64,000 nucleotides of DNA. Origin: Campylobacter ureolyticus ACS-301-V-Sch3b. Lineage in GTDB: Bacteria > Campylobacterota > Campylobacteria > Campylobacterales > Campylobacteraceae. Each line of letters opens with the position of its first letter. Position 1 is the stretch's first letter. The stretch lies in assembly GCF_000413435.1 (NCBI RefSeq), contig NZ_KE340327.1:257667-321666 (forward strand), given 5' to 3'. The notes beneath the pieces were generated by a model. It was not told the origin of the DNA and ran no database searches. It worked only from the letters and a program-made list of their open reading frames with translations. The position numbers and the translations under genes are program-made. Shown piece after piece: positions 40,452 to 48,233 of the stretch.

Positions 40452-41257
40452 AAATTTTCTTCTTTAATGCCAAGCATAACAAAAGTTGCAGATATAAAAG
40501 CAACACTTAAAGACATAACAAAAATAAATAAAATTTGATTTACTGTTAAAGCATATGTTAAAGGCAATGAAATAGTTGAAATAAAGCTTTTATAAATAGC
40601 AAAATTAGGCAATATAAAGAAAAATCCACTTACCAAAATTGCAGCTATTAAACTATCCCAAAAAGCTAATTTATATAAAAAAATACTTTTTGTAAGGTAT
40701 TGAGCACCAAATAAGTTCATAACCTCTATTCTGTTTTTATGCTCAAATGTCCAAATTTTCATCTGTTTTAACATAAGCATAACTCCTAAAATAGCAACTA
40801 AAACAGAAAAAGAAAAAACTAAGCTTTTAATAAATAAAAGAAGTTTATATATGCTACTATGCGATTTTGAAAAAATTTCAACCCTACTTACACCATCTAT
40901 TTTTTGTAATTTTTGATGAATAAATTCAAGCTGTTCATTGCTTGGAAAAAATTTCAAACTTACACTATAAAATTTAGGAAGATTTTGGCTAACTTTTGCA
41001 ATTGCCTCTTTTGAAACTTTGTTTTGTAAACTCTCAAGCATATTTTTAGAACTTATTTCATTTAAATTTTGAATTTCATCTAATTTTAGGCTATTTAAAT
41101 CAAGTGCTTTTTTTGAAACTAAGATTATGCTATATTCATCTTTTATTATTTTTTCATACTCATTTACTAAAGTATTTACAAAAAAGCTAAACTGTATAGA
41201 AAACAAAAGCCCAATAAGAGAAATAATAACGCCAAAATGTGTCCTAACGCTCTTCAA
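40448..41257 (-). CDS. ftsX: Cell division protein FtsX
   Basis: 269 residues with the FtsX topology: one N-terminal membrane helix (HFGVIISLIGLLFSIQFSF), a periplasmic domain of about 120 residues, then three more helices. FtsX links the ATPase FtsE to the periplasmic EnvC-type activator. It overlaps ftsE by 14 bases and the EnvC-like gene by 4. Confidence 0.88.
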   Translation of the reverse strand: MKSVRTHFGVIISLIGLLFSIQFSFFVNTLVNEYEKIIKDEYSIILVSKKALDLNSLKLDEIQNLNEISSKNMLESLQNKVSKEAIAKVSQNLPKFYSVSLKFFPSNEQLEFIHQKLQKIDGVSRVEIFSKSHSSIYKLLLFIKSLVFSFSVLVAILGVMLMLKQMKIWTFEHKNRIEVMNLFGAQYLTKSIFLYKLAFWDSLIAAILVSGFFFILPNFAIYKSFISTISLPLTYALTVNQILFIFVMSLSVAFISATFVMLGIKEENL

Positions 41258-41915
41258 ATACTGCTCCTTCTGATATTCGAAAATGTCTAAAATTAAATTT
41301 TAAACTTGATGGTGCTCTGTGAGTTACTACAACAACTGTTGCGTTCCATTTATCATTTGCAAGCCTTAAAAGCTTCCAAATCATCTCACTTGAAACATCA
41401 TCCAAATTTCCTGTTGGCTCATCACATAAAATTAATTGAGGATTTTGCGCCAATGCTCTTGCTACGGCAACTCTTTGCTGCTCACCACCGCTTATTTCAA
41501 GTGGATATTTGCCAACTTTATGAAAAAGTTTAACTCTTTTTAAAAGATTTTCAACCTGTGCATCGCACTCTTTTTCACCATAACCTGCGATAATTAAAGG
41601 AAGTCTAATGTTTTTTTCAATAGTCCATTCAGTAATTAGTCTATAATCTTGAAAAACGATTCCTATTTTTTGTCTAAGATGTCTTAAATTTCTAGCGGAT
41701 CTGTTTTTTAAATCATAAAAACAAACTTCTAAATCGCCACCTTTTATATTAATTCCACCATAAAATGATTTTAAAAGTGTTGATTTTCCGCTTCCACTTT
41801 CTCCTGTAATTACTATAAAGTCCTTTGTTTTAATGCTAAAATTTGCACCATTTATAACAGGGCTTGAGCCGTGATATCCAAGAGTTAAATTTGAAGCTTT
41901 GATAATATCTGTCAT
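41244..41915 (-). CDS. ftsE: Cell division ATP-binding protein FtsE
   Basis: 223-residue ABC ATPase. Walker A GESGSGKST (about 38-46), Q-loop IVFQDYRLI, signature ISGGEQQRVAVARAL and Walker B LILCDEPTGNLD, with the H-loop in VVTHR. The FtsE-type N terminus (IKASNLTLGYHG) and the ftsX neighbour settle the call. It overlaps trmB by 4 bases. Confidence 0.92.
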   Translation of the reverse strand: MTDIIKASNLTLGYHGSSPVINGANFSIKTKDFIVITGESGSGKSTLLKSFYGGINIKGGDLEVCFYDLKNRSARNLRHLRQKIGIVFQDYRLITEWTIEKNIRLPLIIAGYGEKECDAQVENLLKRVKLFHKVGKYPLEISGGEQQRVAVARALAQNPQLILCDEPTGNLDDVSSEMIWKLLRLANDKWNATVVVVTHRAPSSLKFNFRHFRISEGAVFEER

Positions 41916-43069
41916 TTTAGTAAAATTTCCTTTATTTTTTCATGTGCTTTTTGATTTATTTTAGTTGGAAGCGGTGAGTTTATATAATACTTACTAACTT
42001 CGTTTGAGATATAAATAAATCTATTTTCATTAACACTAAAATCTCCAAAAGAGAGTTTTAATAAAATTTCATCATCGCTAAATTTATAAATTTCTTCAAA
42101 ATTTATAAAAAAATCATCAAATTTAAACTTTTCGTGTTTAAATTTTGAAGCTATTTTAAAAGGATCAAATTTTGGAAACTCTAACTCTTTGAAATTTGAA
42201 ATATCATCTGATAAGTCACTGTTTATCATAATAATATCATAAATATCTTTATCTTGTTTTTTCCATCTATCTTCATATTTGCTTGAAATTTCTAAATTTT
42301 TATTCTTATAAATTTCCAAATTAACACCGTTTAAATCAAGCATTTTATTTATGCTAAACTCACTATAATTTCTACTATCGCTTCTTAGTTCAAACCTGCC
42401 ATTAACTTTTAAAACTCTTTTAGCCTCTTCTAAAAAGCTTTTTGAAATTACTCTTCTATGCTCTGAATCATCCCAAGGAACTGGAAAATGCAAATAGATA
42501 AAATCTATGGAATTTGACCTAACTAAACTTAAAAAACTTCTTGCATCACAGTTTAGTAAAGCCAAATTTAAAAGCTTATCTTTTATAGCTAAATTTTCTA
42601 CTTGATCAATTGATGGTTTATAAATCTCAATACCCAAATACGAAATTTCAGGGTTTTGCTTTGCTCTATATAAAAGATGCCTTCCAGAACCAAAGCCTAT
42701 TTCAATTGCTTTTTTATTAGAGTTATTTAAAAAATTTATTGCTTCTAATTCATCTTTTACAATTTGGCTTTTTTTAAATTTGCTTTTTTTAGCATTGATT
42801 GAATTTGTAATGAGCTCTTGAGTAAATTCATCTCTAAAAATTTCTAAAGCAATTTGCAGGTTTTCAAGCCTTGCTGGACGGGTAATTTTTTCAGATTTTA
42901 TGATAAATTTATCCCCACTAGGCTTTATAGTTATAAAAAATTTTTCACCAAAAACTTCAGTTAAAAGCAAATCTACAACTCTTCCTTTTGCAAGTTTTAA
43001 AAACTTCACTCCATTTTTTTCAAAAGGAAGAGTTAAATTTTTAAGTTTTTTTACTCTAAAATTTGGCAT
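41912..43069 (-). CDS. trmB: tRNA (guanine-N7-)-methyltransferase
   Basis: 385 residues, longer than the ~230-residue TrmB of most bacteria, because of an N-terminal extension (about 110 residues) and a C-terminal domain, as I recall for Campylobacter homologues. The core has the SAM motif IEIGFGSGRHLLY near 135-147, IYLHFPVPWDDSEHRR for tRNA guanine binding, and FELRSDSRNYSEF. It methylates G46 of tRNA. It overlaps the fn3 gene by 1 base. Confidence 0.9.
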   Translation of the reverse strand: MPNFRVKKLKNLTLPFEKNGVKFLKLAKGRVVDLLLTEVFGEKFFITIKPSGDKFIIKSEKITRPARLENLQIALEIFRDEFTQELITNSINAKKSKFKKSQIVKDELEAINFLNNSNKKAIEIGFGSGRHLLYRAKQNPEISYLGIEIYKPSIDQVENLAIKDKLLNLALLNCDARSFLSLVRSNSIDFIYLHFPVPWDDSEHRRVISKSFLEEAKRVLKVNGRFELRSDSRNYSEFSINKMLDLNGVNLEIYKNKNLEISSKYEDRWKKQDKDIYDIIMINSDLSDDISNFKELEFPKFDPFKIASKFKHEKFKFDDFFINFEEIYKFSDDEILLKLSFGDFSVNENRFIYISNEVSKYYINSPLPTKINQKAHEKIKEILLK

Positions 43070-44271
43070 TAAAACTCTACGCTCATTTTATTTGAAACAT
43101 TTGAGTTTATCCCATACTCATCTACACTATAAACTCTATAGCTATATTTTGTCCCTTTTGCAACTTCTCTATCTACATAAGACATTGTTTTTATATTATC
43201 AACTGTTTTTGTACTACCACCACCATCTCTTGTAAGAACAAATTTATCATAATTTGCCCCAGTATGCCAGTTAAGTGAAATTGAGTTTTTACTAACTACA
43301 GGCTCACCTAAAACAGGTGCTTTTGCAGCAGCTAGTGTTTGTCCCATAATAGCTTCATCTTGAGCTAAGCTCTCAAGCCCGTCTTTATCAACTAAAGTTA
43401 CTTTATAATACCTCTTAGCCCCGTTTGCATTAATTAAATCTTCATAGCTATTTTTATCTGTTTTAGCAAGTGGAACAAGTGGCAAAATAGATCCTCTTGA
43501 AGTGTAAATTTGATAATGTGAAAAAGCCTCGTTTAATGGACTATCCCAAGTTAAAATTATTTTTTTTGGCTGATCAATTGTAGCCTGAAGATTTATAACA
43601 CCAAGTGGAAGCTCTTTTGTTTGAGCGGTTAACACATTTGATGGTTCTGAAATATCACCATCAAGAGTTTTTACTCTAATTCTATATTGATACATCTCCC
43701 CACTCTTTACGCTATTATCTATATATTCAGCACTTAATCTTCCTTTAACTTCGGCTTTTTTAGACCAACTACTTTTTTCATCTTTTCTTCGCTCGATTAT
43801 ATATGAGCCAACTTTTAAATTTGCATGTGGTCTCCAAATGAGCTTAACTCTTTCAGGAAGTCCGTATATCGCTTGAGCAAATGAAACTGTTTCAATTCCT
43901 TTAGAAGTGCTAGCACTTACTACTATGCCATCTGCTGAAATGCCATTTTGACCAAATGTTTTAATAGCATATCTATAGGTTGTAGCAGGGTTTAAGCCAT
44001 CATCTAAATAATGAGTTGCAAAGCGATCTTTTATAGTACCCACTAATTTTAAAGACTCGTTTAAATTGGCCCTATAAATGTAATATCCCATCACATCTAA
44101 ATCTTTTGGATCGCTCCACTCAAGACCAATTGATTTTGAAGAACTAACTGTTCTAATATCATTTATTGCAGGTAAAGAACTATCTTTTACCATAGGAACT
44201 TTATGTGAGGCACAACCAGCTATGAAAATCATCAAAACTACCGATAATAAAATTTGGTGAAAATTTTTCAT
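43069..44271 (-). CDS. Fibronectin type III domain lipoprotein
   Basis: 400 residues: a lipoprotein signal with lipobox cysteine in IFIAGC (C20) and four fibronectin type III domains in tandem (about 35-125, 128-220, 223-312, 315-400). Repeated cues are WSDP, WRPH, WDSP, LNWH openings and Y-x-Y-R-V/I strands. It is probably in the outer or inner membrane facing the periplasm or outside; function unknown. C. jejuni has an fn3 protein in the same place between trmB and rluD, as I recall. Start is ATG with AAGGAG 7 bases upstream, overlapped by the end of rluD. Confidence 0.85.
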   Translation of the reverse strand: MKNFHQILLSVVLMIFIAGCASHKVPMVKDSSLPAINDIRTVSSSKSIGLEWSDPKDLDVMGYYIYRANLNESLKLVGTIKDRFATHYLDDGLNPATTYRYAIKTFGQNGISADGIVVSASTSKGIETVSFAQAIYGLPERVKLIWRPHANLKVGSYIIERRKDEKSSWSKKAEVKGRLSAEYIDNSVKSGEMYQYRIRVKTLDGDISEPSNVLTAQTKELPLGVINLQATIDQPKKIILTWDSPLNEAFSHYQIYTSRGSILPLVPLAKTDKNSYEDLINANGAKRYYKVTLVDKDGLESLAQDEAIMGQTLAAAKAPVLGEPVVSKNSISLNWHTGANYDKFVLTRDGGGSTKTVDNIKTMSYVDREVAKGTKYSYRVYSVDEYGINSNVSNKMSVEF

Positions 44272-45163
44272 ACGCTTTCTCCTTAATATTTTTATAGTTT
44301 AAAAATTCATTATCTAAATTTGCTACAAATTTCATATTTTCCCCAGTTATTGGATGTTTGAAATATAAAATATAAGCGTGTAGCATTAAACGAACAATTT
44401 TATCATTTTGGCTCTTAAATCCATATAAATTATCACCTATTATGTAGCGATTTATACTTGAAAGATGAACTCTTATTTGATGAGTTCTCCCGCTAAAAAG
44501 CTTTGCTGCAATTAAATTTACCTCATCATCATTATATAAATTTAAAAAAGCACTTTTTGACTCTCTTGCTCCTTGCACAATCGCTTTTTTAAGACGATTC
44601 TTGGGATTTCTACCAATTGGTCTATTAATTACTAAGTTTTCTTTTAAGCTTAAATTTATTAAAGCTAGATAAATTCTTCCCATTGTTCTGTCTTTTAACT
44701 GAGTAGCTAAACTCAAATGTGCCTTATTTGTTTTTGCTATAACAAGTGCACCACTTGTACCTTTATCAAGTCTATGAACAATACCTTTTCTTGTATTGTT
44801 CAAATTTGAAAGAGCATAGTTTTTATCTAAAAGCCAGTCTGAAAGAGTTGGTTCTTTTACACTTGGTGCTGGATGAGTTACTAAATTTGCAGGTTTATTT
44901 ATAACTAAAATATCACTATCTTCATAAATTATTGGTATTTTAAAATCAGTTTTAAAATTTTCTTTTTTATCTTCTTTTTCATCCAAATTTATAGAAATCT
45001 TTTTTCCAACTTCGACTATAAAAGATGGCTTTAAAATAGGTGTTTTATCTAAAATTACTGAACCATCCTTTACTAAATTTGAGGCTTTATTTCTTGATAT
45101 TTGCAACATTTTACTTACAAAAACATCTAATCTTAAACTCTCATCTACTATAAAATCACTCAA
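44201..45163 (-). CDS. rluD: Ribosomal large-subunit pseudouridine synthase, RluD/RluA family
   Basis: S4 domain (about residues 5-60) followed by the pseudouridine synthase domain with the catalytic aspartate in HRLDKGTSG (near 120). I place the start at the TTG at 45163 (320 residues) because AAAGG lies 7 bases upstream and SDFIVDES matches family starts; longer frames reach into the divergent mrdB gene. The 3' end runs 71 bases into the fn3 gene, adding about 23 codons after the normal end; the fn3 ribosome site lies in rluD. Confidence 0.88.
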   Translation of the reverse strand: MSDFIVDESLRLDVFVSKMLQISRNKASNLVKDGSVILDKTPILKPSFIVEVGKKISINLDEKEDKKENFKTDFKIPIIYEDSDILVINKPANLVTHPAPSVKEPTLSDWLLDKNYALSNLNNTRKGIVHRLDKGTSGALVIAKTNKAHLSLATQLKDRTMGRIYLALINLSLKENLVINRPIGRNPKNRLKKAIVQGARESKSAFLNLYNDDEVNLIAAKLFSGRTHQIRVHLSSINRYIIGDNLYGFKSQNDKIVRLMLHAYILYFKHPITGENMKFVANLDNEFLNYKNIKEKAYEKFSPNFIIGSFDDFHSWLCLT

Positions 45164-45181
45164 TTTGATACCTTTTTTTGT

Positions 45182-45187
45182 TATAAT
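45182..45187. promoter_or_regulatory. Overlapping divergent -10 boxes for mrdB and rluD
   Basis: Plus strand: TTTTTTTGT followed by TATAAT at 45182-45187, 30 bases before the mrdB TTG. The minus strand of the same bases reads ATTATAAC, containing TATAAC, which could serve rluD with a very short leader. If both work, transcription of the two genes would compete. Confidence 0.5.
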
Positions 45188-45216
45188 CCCCTTAGAAATT
45201 TTAAATGGAGACATAA

Positions 45217-46308
45217 TTGATAATTTTTGATAAGCGTATTTTAGCACATTTTGACTTTGTTCAGCTACTTTTTATAATTCCTATTTTGGTGCTATCGCAT
45301 ATTTTAATATCTGAAGCAAATGAAATTTTAGCTTTTAAACAATACATCTACTACGCACTTGGCTTTGGAGTGTTTTTATTTTTTTTTATAATTCCTTTTA
45401 GAAAGCTTGAATGGATAATTCCATTTTTTTACTGGTTTGGAATAGTGTTATTAATAAGCGTTGATCTGTTTGGCGTAAGCAAGCTTGGCGCAAAAAGATG
45501 GCTTGAAATACCACTTATAAATTTTACAATCCAACCAAGTGAAATTATAAAACCGGCATTTATATTAATGCTTGCCTATATGGTTAAAAAAAATCCTCCG
45601 CCTAGTAACGGATACGACTTAAAAAGCTTTTTAAAATTTAGTTTTATCATACTTTTACCATTTATTTTAATACTTAAAGAACCAGATCTTGGAACAGCTA
45701 TGATACTTTTACTTGGCGGATTTGGCACACTATTTATAATTCATGTTAATAAAAAAATTTGGATAAGCTTGTTTTTAGCCATGTCTGTGGCCTCACCTGT
45801 GATGTATCAAAGCTTGCATGATTATCAAAAAAAAAGAATAACTGAGTTTTTATCAGAAGAGTCAAGCTACCATGTAAAGCAGTCAATCATCGCTATCTCA
45901 AATGGTGGAATGAGTGGAAAACCAAAAGATGAAGCCACTCAAACACACTTTAAATTTTTGCCGATTGCAACAAGTGATTTTATCTTTGCGTATAATAGCG
46001 AGCGATTTGGATTTATGGGAAATTTATTTTTAATGGTGCTTTATTTATGCTTGATAATACACTTAATTACATTAAATTATCAACTAAAAGAGGACTACTT
46101 TACAAGAGTTGTAGCAACAAGCATTGGGGTTTTGATTTTTATCTATGCAGGGGTTAATATCTCAATGACAATCGGGTTAGCACCAGTTGTGGGCGTTCCA
46201 TTGCCATTTTTTAGCTATGGTGGAAGTAGCTTTATAACTTTTATGTGTTTGTTTGGAATGCTTCAAAATTTACTTACTTTTAAATTTAAAGATAGCTATA
46301 AACTTTAA
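45217..46308 (+). CDS. mrdB: Rod shape-determining protein RodA/MrdB
   Basis: 363-residue SEDS-family peptidoglycan glycosyltransferase with about ten membrane segments. Motifs: GAKRWLEIPLINFTIQPSEIIKPAFIL, KEPDLGTAMILL, and the C-terminal GVPLPFFSYGGSSF. It lacks FtsW features, and length fits RodA, partner of PBP2. The start is TTG at 45217, 6 bases after GGAG; no ATG is available before the first helix. The last 4 bases overlap the convergent hydrolase gene. Confidence 0.92.
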   Translation: MIIFDKRILAHFDFVQLLFIIPILVLSHILISEANEILAFKQYIYYALGFGVFLFFFIIPFRKLEWIIPFFYWFGIVLLISVDLFGVSKLGAKRWLEIPLINFTIQPSEIIKPAFILMLAYMVKKNPPPSNGYDLKSFLKFSFIILLPFILILKEPDLGTAMILLLGGFGTLFIIHVNKKIWISLFLAMSVASPVMYQSLHDYQKKRITEFLSEESSYHVKQSIIAISNGGMSGKPKDEATQTHFKFLPIATSDFIFAYNSERFGFMGNLFLMVLYLCLIIHLITLNYQLKEDYFTRVVATSIGVLIFIYAGVNISMTIGLAPVVGVPLPFFSYGGSSFITFMCLFGMLQNLLTFKFKDSYKL

Positions 46309-46910
46309 AAATAGTTTAAAAAATGCTCTAAATTTGGTTTTTCAGCACTTAAAAAGCTACTATTTCCATGACCTGGAAAAAGCTCAAAATCATCTTTAAA
46401 ACTTAAAACTTTTAAAATACTTTCTTTCATATCAAAGGCATTTGAAAAAGGAAAGTCATATCTTCCAATGCTATTTTTAAATAAAAAATCCCCACTAAAC
46501 AATACTGGCTTTTCATCATTTTGACAAACTTCAAGCATACAACATCCTGGTGTATGGCCCGGAAAATGGTGAAAAATAACTTTAAAATCCCCTACTTTAA
46601 ACTCATCTTTATCAGCAGTTAAAACATCTGCCTTGCAAGTTTTTTCAAGCATATTGAAGTTATCATTTTCAAGCATAAATGCATCATTTTTATGAATATA
46701 AATTTTAACACCATCTTCTTTAAATTTATAATCATCATATACATGATCAAAATGACCATGAGTATTAAAAACAGCTAAAACATTGTCTGAGTTTTTTCTA
46801 ACCCATTCATACGCATTTTCGCCAGGATCTATTACAATATCGCCGCTTGAGCCTTTTAAAATATAACAATTTGTTACAGCAATCCCGAAGCTTTTTTTAA
46901 GAATTTTCAT
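46305..46910 (-). CDS. Metallo-beta-lactamase-fold hydrolase (glyoxalase II-like)
   Basis: 201 residues with the MBL metal motif THGHFDHV near residues 50-57, H of HHFPGHTPGCC, the aspartate in FSGDFLF and the final H of FPGHGNS. The size and motif pattern match short glyoxalase-II-like hydrolases that split thioesters such as S-lactoylglutathione, though Campylobacter lacks glutathione in most accounts, so the substrate is uncertain. It converges on mrdB with a 4-base overlap. Confidence 0.88.
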   Translation of the reverse strand: MKILKKSFGIAVTNCYILKGSSGDIVIDPGENAYEWVRKNSDNVLAVFNTHGHFDHVYDDYKFKEDGVKIYIHKNDAFMLENDNFNMLEKTCKADVLTADKDEFKVGDFKVIFHHFPGHTPGCCMLEVCQNDEKPVLFSGDFLFKNSIGRYDFPFSNAFDMKESILKVLSFKDDFELFPGHGNSSFLSAEKPNLEHFLNYF

Positions 46911-46979
46911 ATTTTTCCCTTTTTAAAATAATTAAACAAATTATAAAATTTATTTTTATATTTAATCTTTTTTATTATT

Positions 46980-47332
46980 TTATTCTATTATCTCAAATTT
47001 AATTAAATTTGATATAACTAAAAGGTAGAAAAACAAAAATATAAAACAAAAAATTAACCATAAAAACACCATTAATCCAAAAAACAACCCAGCATCAAGT
47101 TTATAAATTTCACTATCAATATAAACAAGTAGTATAAGCGGATAAAAAAAAGAATTATAAAAACACCTAAATTTTCAAGCAAAAAATTAATTGCCGTATA
47201 TAATCCAGTCTCTTTCGCCTGATATTTAGTTTTGCAATTTTTACATTCTAATGTAGTAGGATTTTTTAAAAATATTTTTAATATACTCATTTTATTTCCA
47301 CAAACTTCACATTTTTTATAAAAAAATCCCAT
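46980..47332 (-). pseudogene. Zinc-ribbon membrane protein (CX2C-X18-CX2C), frameshifted
   Basis: The printed frame (47072-47332, 86 residues) has a cytoplasmic zinc ribbon with cysteines 8, 11, 30 and 33 and a first membrane helix starting near 52, then stops. Adding one base to the run of eight A at 47144-47151 (T8 on the coding strand) restores an open frame for another 54 codons to a TAA at 46980. That extension has a second membrane helix (GLMVFLWLIFCFIFLFF), giving 117 residues in the usual two-helix shape of CXXC-20-CXXC proteins. So the gene was probably longer and is now truncated, phase-variable, or mis-sequenced. Function unknown. Confidence 0.7.
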
Positions 47333-48021
47333 TTGTTTTTCCTTTTTTATGCAGCAAATTTACAACTTTTAAAATTATAAATATTTTTAGTTATTAGTTA
47401 GTTACTTTTCACCTGCTAACTTTACTTTTTTCTATGAAAAAATAAGCCATATATAGACTAAAATTTTAAAAAGACAATAACATACTAGCTGAGACTCAGC
47501 TTCATGGGAAGTCAAATCAAAATACCATAAACAATAAATTTAAACTATTTTATAAAATTGAAATATTTCATCTTTTATTCTTTTATTCATTAGTGTATTT
47601 ACTTGAAACGCGGTGATATTCATAAGCATGATATTTAAAAAAAATAAAATAAAAATTTAAATAATTAGAGAAAATTATTCATTCAGATAAAATAGTGTTT
47701 TATCCTAATTATAATAATAATGAGAATAAAAAATATATAATTTTACTATCTATATTATAATTACAAAGTTTTTATATAAGAGTTACTATTAAGAATTATT
47801 CTAAAATATATCATTTTTTTGTTTTTATAATTTTAGTCATTTTTTATAACTAAATTATTTAATATTTTACAAATTTAAATTATTCACACTTAAATGAATT
47901 TAATGGTATTTTTTTATTGACTTGATAGTAAAATTATTGGTAAGATTATGGAACTAATTCTTAAAGATTTTGATTAGTAGAATAACAATATATAGGGAAA
48001 GTAAACTTAAAGTTTTCTTAA
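47333..48021. other. AT-rich gene-free stretch upstream of the tRNA-Asn 3' end
   Basis: About 690 bases. It holds a short palindrome (AGCTGAG-A-CTCAGCT, 47487-47501) and a minus-strand open stretch of 36 codons (containing SHEAESQLVCY, about 47440-47550) without start or ribosome site. An A/T-rich ATTATAATAATAATGAGAAT near 47710 is only vaguely Fur-box-like and has no gene to serve. No RNA gene recognised besides tRNA-Asn. Confidence 0.5.
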
Positions 48022-48096
48022 TGGCTCCGGATGCTGGATTCGAACCAGCGACCAAGCGGTTAACAGCCGCCTACTCTACCGCTGAGCTAATCCGGA
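48022..48096 (-). tRNA. tRNA-Asn (anticodon GTT)
   Basis: Cloverleaf on the minus strand. The acceptor TCCGGAT pairs with ATCCGGA, the D arm is GCTC-AGCGGTAGA-GTAG-like, the anticodon loop is CTGTTAA with GTT, and the T arm is GCTGG-TTCGAAT-CCAGC. Discriminator G and an encoded CCA end (48024-48022). Single copy here with its own promoter upstream. Confidence 0.97.
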
Positions 48097-48141
48097 ATAA
48101 AGTAGAAGTTTTAAACTAAAACTCTGTAAAAAAGAGTTGTA

Positions 48142-48170
48142 ATTATAATACAAAAAAATTTCTTTGTCAA
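48142..48170 (-). promoter_or_regulatory. Full consensus sigma-70 promoter of tRNA-Asn
   Basis: Minus strand: TTGACA (48170-48165), exactly 17 bases, then TATAAT (48147-48142). The tRNA starts 46 bases further on. Unlike most promoters in the window it has a perfect -35. The 5' leader holds a small hairpin AACTCT/AGAGTT. Confidence 0.8.
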
Positions 48171-48209
48171 GTAAATTTGCAAAATTTTATAAAAAATCTG
48201 CAAATTTAC
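48171..48209. terminator. Inverted repeat between pyrC and the tRNA promoter
   Basis: GTAAATTTGCA (48171-48181) and TGCAAATTTAC (48199-48209), perfect 11-bp arms with a 17-base A/T loop. It lies 25 bases after the pyrC stop and directly against the tRNA -35 box. A terminator for pyrB-pyrC is likely; the spacing also would suit a regulator site. Confidence 0.5.
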
Positions 48210-48233
48210 ATAAATTTATAAAAATATCTAAAT

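Noticed and set aside
47487..47501. Palindrome AGCTGAG-A-CTCAGCT as a terminator or IS end
   Set aside because: Loop of one base, no T-run, no matching copy nearby.
47440..47550. Minus-strand open stretch with SHEAESQLVCY
   Set aside because: 36 codons without start or ribosome site, no family recognised; noted only in the intergenic entry.
47700..47735. Fur-box-like A/T run with ATAATAATGAGAAT
   Set aside because: Only part of the consensus fits, and no iron gene or plus-strand promoter lies downstream.
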